A stretch of DNA of 8,719 nucleotides from CALXXL01 sp964512385. Its GTDB lineage: Bacteria > Verrucomicrobiota > Lentisphaeria > Victivallales > Victivallaceae. Below are positions 4,464 to 8,719 of the stretch, piece after piece. The position numbers and the translations under genes were made by a program. The notes below the pieces were generated by a model that did no database searches, was not told the origin of the DNA, and worked only from the letters and a program-made list of their open reading frames with translations. Each line of letters opens with the position of its first letter. The stretch's first letter is position 1. The stretch is from NCBI GenBank assembly GCA_964512385.1, contig CAZEHZ010000100.1, forward strand, positions 1-8,719. Reading direction: 5' to 3'.

Positions 4464-4951
4464 TGCAAAATCATTTTTTGGCGTTACAACATTTTTTAGA
4501 GCAAAATTATCTGCGGCTAAACGTTAAGGCCGAGCAGATGACTTTTGATGTGGACGATTTAACCGTAACCGACGGCGGCCACGGCGAGACCATTGACGGC
4601 TATCATTTTGCCAATTTAAAGTATTCCGGTATTGTGTATGCCGAGCGGCTGCCCAAGCACAAACTGCTGTTTTTTAGCGTGCTGATTAAGAGCTGGCTTG
4701 ACCGTTTTGATGAGGTACGCCAAAAATATGATTTGCCCGATATCAAGCTGGAGGTGATCCCGCTTGATAACGGCAAACTGATTGACGTGATGGCCACACT
4801 GGAGTTTGTGGATGAGGTGTATCTGACCCCGGCCGAGGTGCCCGGCGTTGATACTGTCGAATGGGCCGGACGCTTGTGGCACGGTGCCGATTATCCGGTG
4901 GACTATGCCGCTTCCGGCCGGGTGGCCGGTGCGCCGTTTAATGGTGATTGA
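4463..4951 (+). CDS. R: Tail completion protein, P2 gpR family
   Basis: A 162-residue protein resembling gpR, which acts late in tail assembly at the head-proximal end. Visible segments are an N-terminal helix (HFLALQHFLEQNYLRL), a strand-rich middle with YSGIVYAERLPKHKLLFFSV and SWLDRFDEVRQKY, then LPDIKLEVIPLDNGKLIDV and the late VDEVYLTPAE. The ATG at 4463 overlaps the L stop as TGATG; an upstream in-frame start at 4430 lies inside L and has no reason to be used. In P2, tail gene X and the lysis genes separate L from R; here the two overlap. Confidence 0.83.
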   Translation: MQNHFLALQHFLEQNYLRLNVKAEQMTFDVDDLTVTDGGHGETIDGYHFANLKYSGIVYAERLPKHKLLFFSVLIKSWLDRFDEVRQKYDLPDIKLEVIPLDNGKLIDVMATLEFVDEVYLTPAEVPGVDTVEWAGRLWHGADYPVDYAASGRVAGAPFNGD

Positions 4952-4974
4952 TTTTAAAAAAAAGGTGATTTTTT

Positions 4975-5619
4975 ATGCCGGTAATTGCGAGCCGTATTGA
5001 GGGAGCCAAGCAGTTTTTACAGCTGGCCGAGCTTTTGACCCTGCCGCCGGCCGTAAAAAAACGGTTTTTGGCCCGGATGGGACGGATGGCGGTGGTACAG
5101 GCCAAGCGCAATATCTCCCGTCAGCAGACCGTGCAGGGTACACCCTTTACCCCGCGCTCCAGCAAATCTAAATTGACCGGCAAAATGCTGGTGCGGCTGA
5201 TGCGGTGGAGCAAGGTTACCACTTCCGGCGATGCGGCAACCGTACGGTTTTTACGCAATGTGGGCTATGTGGCCGGCAAGCACCAGCATGGATCGGATGA
5301 GCTGTATAAGCGCAGCCAGGATGAGCGATTGTTCCGCCGGAGCGACTGGTTTAAGCTGTGTACCGAGTATCAGGCACTGCATTTGATTAAGCGCGGCTTT
5401 AAAAAAAGCAAGCAGGAGATTATGGCCACGGTTACCGTGGGCGATGCCGTCAACTATCTGACTGCCGGCCCCCAAAGCTGGATTATCCGGGTACCGGCCC
5501 GTCCGTTTTTAGGGGCCAATGACCAGCAAAAGCAGATTTGGGGCGATGCGTTGATGCGGGATATCCGGGAGCGGTTCCGGGCTAAAAATTATGGCAATTT
5601 ATTGAGTAAAACAATTTAA
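4975..5619 (+). CDS. S: Tail completion / virion morphogenesis protein, P2 gpS family
   Basis: A 214-residue protein of the phage virion morphogenesis family (P2 gpS, Mu gpG). Typical features are an early helix, the basic stretch MAVVQAKRNISRQQTVQG followed by PFTPR and a Lys-rich KSKLTGKMLVRLMR, the GYVAGKHQHG segment, and near the C-terminus RVPARPFLGANDQQKQIW, which matches the family's RPFLG motif. At 214 residues it is longer than P2 gpS (about 150); the extra length is mostly in the middle (about residues 95-160). AAGGTGA about eight bases before the ATG is the ribosome binding site. The sheath gene starts 14 bases after the stop, so the P2 baseplate block V-W-J-I-H-G is not here. Confidence 0.82.
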   Translation: MPVIASRIEGAKQFLQLAELLTLPPAVKKRFLARMGRMAVVQAKRNISRQQTVQGTPFTPRSSKSKLTGKMLVRLMRWSKVTTSGDAATVRFLRNVGYVAGKHQHGSDELYKRSQDERLFRRSDWFKLCTEYQALHLIKRGFKKSKQEIMATVTVGDAVNYLTAGPQSWIIRVPARPFLGANDQQKQIWGDALMRDIRERFRAKNYGNLLSKTI

Positions 5620-5633
5620 ATGGAGAGACAATC

Positions 5634-6752
5634 ATGGCAATTGGCAGTGTTACAATTGGGCAGGTAAACAATTATCAGGGCACCTTTAAACAGCCGGAGC
5701 GAACCTTTTTATATGTGGGGACCGCCGGCGAAAATGCGGCCGCCGGCGTGGTGCCGGTTAATGCGGTGTCCGATCTGGATACCTTATTCGGCACCGAGAC
5801 CAGCAACTTAAAAACTCAGCTCACGGCCGCCATCTTAAATGCGGCGGACGACAACTTTTTTGCGTATGCCGTGAGTGTGGCCGACGGTACCGGCTGGGCC
5901 GCCAAAGTCCTGCCGTTATTGGATAAACCAAATGACCTTAATGTGGAGGCCGTGGTGGTGTGCGACCCGGTAAGCAGTAATACCGATGTGGTTGCCGCGC
6001 AGACCTTTGCCGAAAATGTACGGACAATGTATGCCAAATTTGTTACGGTACACTTATGCGTGGCCGGCATCGGGGCGAGCGAGACCTGGGCGGCTTATGC
6101 CACCAAAGTAAAAGCCATTATTACCGGTGCCGCCTGCGACCGGGTGTCTATAACCCCGTTACTGCATGGTAATAATTTGGGGTGTGTATGCGGCCGGCTC
6201 TGCAGTCCGGCGGCCGATATCGCCGATACCCCGATGCGGGTAAAGACCGGCGCCGTGCTGGGTTTGGGCGATGCCCCGGCTGACAGTGCCTCGGCACCGT
6301 TAACCTTGGCCATTATCAAAGATTTGGCCGACGCCCGCTTTTCCGTACCGCAGTGGTATGCCGGCTATGACGGGATGTACTGGGGCGATATGCCGCTTTT
6401 AGATGTGGAGGGTGGTGATTATCAGGTGTATGAGTACCGCCGGATTATCGACTATCTGGCACGGCAGGTGCGGATTTTAGCCATTCAGCGGGTGGCCGAC
6501 CGCGCCTTAAATTCGACGGCCGCCAGTGTTGCCCAGAATCAGACTTACTTTGCCTCCCCGTTACGAGCCGCCGCTAAAGAGCGGCTGGTGGGCGGCAAGA
6601 CCTTTCCGGGCATGATCCTGCCGCCGGACTCCGGCGATGTAAGTATCAGCTGGAGCGGCAAAACCGTGGTGGATGTGGATATTATGGCTCAGCCGTATAA
6701 CTGCCCCAAAAAAATCCGTGTAACTTTAGGCCTTAATCTGGCCAACGAATAG
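5634..6752 (+). CDS. Contractile tail sheath protein (HP1-like, DUF2586-type)
   Basis: A 372-residue protein in sheath position before the tube gene. It resembles the sheath family of HP1-like phages known as DUF2586: an N-terminal VTIGQVNNYQG and RTFLYVGTAGE, a middle with LLHGNNLGCVCGRLCSPAAD and MRVKTGAVLGLGD, then DARFSVPQWYAGYDGMYWGD, VYEYRRIIDYLARQVRILAI, and a C-terminal IMAQPYNCPKKIRVTLGL. These regions correspond to the family's sheath polymerisation core. It would surround the tube and contract on injection. TGGAGAG upstream is the ribosome binding site. The reading frame is intact. Assignment to the DUF2586 type is from memory of the motifs and not from a search. Confidence 0.87.
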   Translation: MAIGSVTIGQVNNYQGTFKQPERTFLYVGTAGENAAAGVVPVNAVSDLDTLFGTETSNLKTQLTAAILNAADDNFFAYAVSVADGTGWAAKVLPLLDKPNDLNVEAVVVCDPVSSNTDVVAAQTFAENVRTMYAKFVTVHLCVAGIGASETWAAYATKVKAIITGAACDRVSITPLLHGNNLGCVCGRLCSPAADIADTPMRVKTGAVLGLGDAPADSASAPLTLAIIKDLADARFSVPQWYAGYDGMYWGDMPLLDVEGGDYQVYEYRRIIDYLARQVRILAIQRVADRALNSTAASVAQNQTYFASPLRAAAKERLVGGKTFPGMILPPDSGDVSISWSGKTVVDVDIMAQPYNCPKKIRVTLGLNLANE

Positions 6753-6762
6753 GAGAGCAAAA

Positions 6763-7206
6763 ATGAGCAAAATCAGATTTAACGGCATGTCATTTACGCT
6801 GGATTTGGGCGTAACAGCTTTAACCGTGCAAAAATTTACGTTGGATATTACCGACAATACCAAGGTGGCCAAGCGCAACGGCCGCCCCGACGGTTATCTG
6901 CCGGGGGATGTGGAGGCTTCCGGCACCATCACCGTGGATCGAGATGGTTTGCGGGCGTTGGCCACGGTGGCCAAAAGCGCCGGCAGTTGGCAGGGGATGC
7001 CGACTTTTGATATCTCCAGCTATGCCAGCACCGCCGACGGCGACTCGCTTAAGGTGGAGGTGTTTGGCTGTAAGGTAAAACTTAACAAAGTGCTGGATAT
7101 TGATAAGTCCAGCGTGGATGAGACGGTGTTTGAGCTGCCGTTTGACGTTACCAGCCCGGACTTTGTCAACATTGACGATGTACCGTATCTGGATAAAATC
7201 AACTAA
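6763..7206 (+). CDS. Tail tube protein (DUF2597-type)
   Basis: A 147-residue protein matching the tube family of HP1-like phages (DUF2597): N-terminal RFNGMSFTLDLG, the strand-rich LDITDNTKVAKRNGRPDGYL, then GDVEASGTITVDRDG, AGSWQGMPTFDISSYA, VEVFGCKVKLNKVLDID, and a terminal FDVTSPDFVNIDDVPYL. Hexamers would stack to form the inner tube inside the sheath. It lies 10 bases after the sheath stop with AGGAGAG as ribosome binding site. The order sheath, tube, chaperone, tape measure is standard for contractile tails. Confidence 0.9.
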   Translation: MSKIRFNGMSFTLDLGVTALTVQKFTLDITDNTKVAKRNGRPDGYLPGDVEASGTITVDRDGLRALATVAKSAGSWQGMPTFDISSYASTADGDSLKVEVFGCKVKLNKVLDIDKSSVDETVFELPFDVTSPDFVNIDDVPYLDKIN

Positions 7207-7220
7207 AGAGGGTGTAAAAA

Positions 7221-7484
7221 ATGGCGGAAGCAAAAAAAATTGTTTTAGAAGTTGGCGACAAGGAACTGGTGTTTAATGTGAGTTTGGCGGACTATAACGG
7301 CTATATCAACGCCGTTAAGGCCGACGATAAAGTAGCCCCCAGCATCCGGTTTTTACGGAACACGGTGGACAAGTCTCAGCTGGATGACCTTAACGGTTTT
7401 ATTGCCGTGGGGTTGACCATGCAGTTGACCGGGCCGGTGATTGAAGCGTTTGTGCCGGATGTGGAGATTGAGGTAAAAAAGTAA
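7221..7484 (+). CDS. Tail assembly chaperone, short (zero-frame) product
   Basis: An 87-residue protein in the position of P2 gpE, between tube and tape measure. The sequence (KKIVLEVGDKELVFNVSLAD, then NGYINAVKADDKVAPSIRFL and a hydrophobic GFIAVGLTMQLTGPVIEAFV) looks like the small putative tail assembly chaperones of HP1-like phages. These coat the tape measure during tail assembly and set up tube polymerisation. The last codons lie on a perfect -1 slippery heptamer followed at once by TAA, so part of the product should carry a 56-residue extension. AGAGGGTG precedes the start. Confidence 0.85.
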   Translation: MAEAKKIVLEVGDKELVFNVSLADYNGYINAVKADDKVAPSIRFLRNTVDKSQLDDLNGFIAVGLTMQLTGPVIEAFVPDVEIEVKK

Positions 7485-7651
7485 GTCTGCGTTTGGCGGC
7501 CTTAAAAAGAGACCGCGGGAGCTATGATGTGCTGTGCGTTTTTGCCCGCAAGTGGTTCCCCGGCCGGCCGCTGGACGCCGAATGTTTGGCCGACGCTCAG
7601 TATTTAGAGTGGGACTACTGGGACAAATTAAAAAATTTATTGGGTGGATAA
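7221..7651 (+). CDS. Tail assembly chaperone, long -1 frameshift product (E+E' analogue)
   Basis: Frameshifting at 7475-7481 joins the 87 residues of the short chaperone to 56 more read from 7481 to a TAA at 7649, giving 143 residues. The extension begins VSLRLAALKRDRGSYDV and continues with ARKWFPGRPLDAECLADAQY and a terminal LEWDYWDKLKNLLGG, rich in aromatic and charged residues. In the lambda GT and P2 E+E' systems the long form is a minority product that bridges the tape measure and the tube protein. The E' frame has no convincing start codon of its own at the junction, which supports expression by frameshift. The tape measure ATG at 7653 follows the E' stop by one base. Confidence 0.83.
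7475..7481 (+). promoter_or_regulatory. Programmed -1 ribosomal frameshift site (A AAA AAG)
   Basis: The heptamer A AAA AAG is read in zero frame as GTA AAA AAG directly before the TAA at 7482. It is the same slippery heptamer as in E. coli dnaX and has the X XXY YYZ form. Slipping back one base resumes at GTA (7481) and keeps an open frame to 7651. P2 E/E' and lambda G/GT use the same kind of frameshift at the same gene position. No strong downstream stimulatory hairpin is evident. Confidence 0.88.
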
Positions 7652-7652
7652 G

Positions 7653-8719
7653 ATGGCGAATGGAGCGTTAGAAAAACTTTTTTTTCAAATTTCTTTGATT
7701 GATAAGGTAACTCAGCCGGCAAAAGGCGTATGTGCCGCCGTACTGCGGATCCAGTCCGGCATCCGGGACACCGCTTTACAGTGGAGCTACGGCGCCGGGG
7801 CGTTAGGACTGGCCATCAATCAAATGACCGCTTTTACCAACCCTGCCCGCGAGATGAGTAAAGCCATCGGCGAAGTGGCCTCTTTAGGCGTAACTGACAA
7901 AGAGCTTAAGACGCTGGAAAAGGCCGCAAAAAATTTTGCGATGGATTTTGGCGAGGATGCGACGGCTATTGTCCGATCCGCCTACGATATCCAGAGTGCG
8001 ATCCCCGGACTGGGCGCCGGGGCGTTGGCCGCTTTTACCACTAACTCCAGCTTACTGGCCAAAGCCACCAAATCCACCGCCGATGAGATGACCAGCTACA
8101 TGGGGACCATGTATAATATCTTTGAGGCCGATGCCAAAAAAATCGGCCAAGCGGAGTGGGTGGAGCAATTGACCGGCAAGACCGCCAAGGCCGTGGAAAT
8201 GTTTAAGACCACCGGCCCCGCAATGAAGCAGGCCTTTGAGAGCTTTGGCTCCATCGGCGCCGTAATGAATGTGGGGATGGAAGACCAGATGGCCGCTTTA
8301 GGTGTACTGCAGGGCAAGATGGGTGCCGCCAATGCCGGTACCGGGCTAAAAAGTTTTTACACCAAACTCGGCACCGCCGGAACTGCACTTAACCTTGATT
8401 TTACCGGCGATGACGGCAAACTTTTACCTGTTTACGAGATTATCAGCAAAATTGAGGGTAAAATCGGCGATTTAAGCGAGACCGAAAAGGTGTCTAAACT
8501 GACCACCGCTTTTGGCGAGACCGGCGCGGCCGCTGTGATGAACATGCTGGGCAAAACCGACCAGCTGAAAAATTCGGTGGCCAGTTTAGCCGCCATTGAC
8601 GGCAATAATGCCGCCGTCAACATGGCCGAAAAAATGGTGGATCCAGCCCAAAAATTTACCGAGATTATAAAAGTGCTGAAAATAAATTTGGGGCAGGGAC
8701 TTTTGCCGGTGGTTAATAT
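7653..8719 (+). CDS. Tail tape measure protein, N-terminal part (3' end outside window)
   Basis: Open to the window end, giving 355 residues so far. It sets tail length by spanning the tube lumen, and is ejected on infection. The start MANGALEKLFFQISLIDKV is followed by a region matching the TP901/P2-gpT-type tape measure core: TNPAREMSKAIGEVASLG, ELKTLEKAAKNFAMDFGEDA, IVRSAYDIQSAIPGLG, TTNSSLLAKATKSTADEM, then FKTTGPAMKQAFESFGSIGA, TGLKSFYTKLG and KVSKLTTAFGETGAAAVMNM. These are largely helical Ala-rich segments as expected. The start lies one base after the E' stop (TAAGATG), so its translation may depend on ribosomes that have frameshifted. The transmembrane and C-terminal parts are not in view. 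Confidence 0.92.
   Translation, partial: MANGALEKLFFQISLIDKVTQPAKGVCAAVLRIQSGIRDTALQWSYGAGALGLAINQMTAFTNPAREMSKAIGEVASLGVTDKELKTLEKAAKNFAMDFGEDATAIVRSAYDIQSAIPGLGAGALAAFTTNSSLLAKATKSTADEMTSYMGTMYNIFEADAKKIGQAEWVEQLTGKTAKAVEMFKTTGPAMKQAFESFGSIGAVMNVGMEDQMAALGVLQGKMGAANAGTGLKSFYTKLGTAGTALNLDFTGDDGKLLPVYEIISKIEGKIGDLSETEKVSKLTTAFGETGAAAVMNMLGKTDQLKNSVASLAAIDGNNAAVNMAEKMVDPAQKFTEIIKVLKINLGQGLLPVVN

Overview
The window is the head-and-tail structural operon of a P2/HP1-type myovirus prophage, plus-strand, preceded by two type II toxin-antitoxin (TA) modules. Homologues of P2 proteins O, N, M, L, R and S appear in P2 order. They are followed by a sheath and tube of the kind found in HP1-like phages, a tail assembly chaperone with a -1 frameshift extension, and the start of the tape measure. 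Such phages infect Gram-negative cells. The strong GGAGG-type ribosome binding sites, mixed TTA/CTG leucine codons and mid GC content would fit a Negativicutes host (Gram-negative Firmicutes), but that is a weak inference and no genus can be named.

Layout. 1-641: the end of a RelE-like toxin gene, its Phd-like/XRE antitoxin and a terminator. 585-759, minus strand: a frameshifted remnant of a helix-turn-helix gene resembling the N-terminus of a P2-type terminase. 767-1405: a self-contained yefM-yoeB cassette with promoter, paired TGTACA operator, antitoxin, toxin and terminator; its terminator is nearly identical to the one after the first module. 1406-1572: an A+T-rich non-coding stretch with nested palindromes, where the late promoter should lie. 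1573-1948: gpO (capsid protease/scaffold), broken by an internal deletion and a frame change. 1972-3789: major capsid protein and terminase small subunit. 3790-4007: a non-coding, highly structured element. 4008-5619: head completion (L) and tail completion (R, S) genes. 5634-7206: sheath and tube. 7221-7651: tail chaperone and its frameshift extension. 7653-end: tape measure, cut by the window edge.

The structural genes are tightly packed and probably co-transcribed. The exception is the 218-base gap between M and L. It holds a composite inverted repeat of about 84 bases followed by two exactly tandem 33-base units. The units are identical in loop and tail, and differ in the hairpin stem only by compensatory changes. 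This is the least explained and most interesting signal in the window.

The broken gpO and the broken terminase-like gene suggest a decaying prophage, or a structural cassette kept without its own protease, beside intact TA modules. P2 lysis and baseplate genes are absent from their P2 positions; they may lie outside the window, as in HP1-like arrangements.
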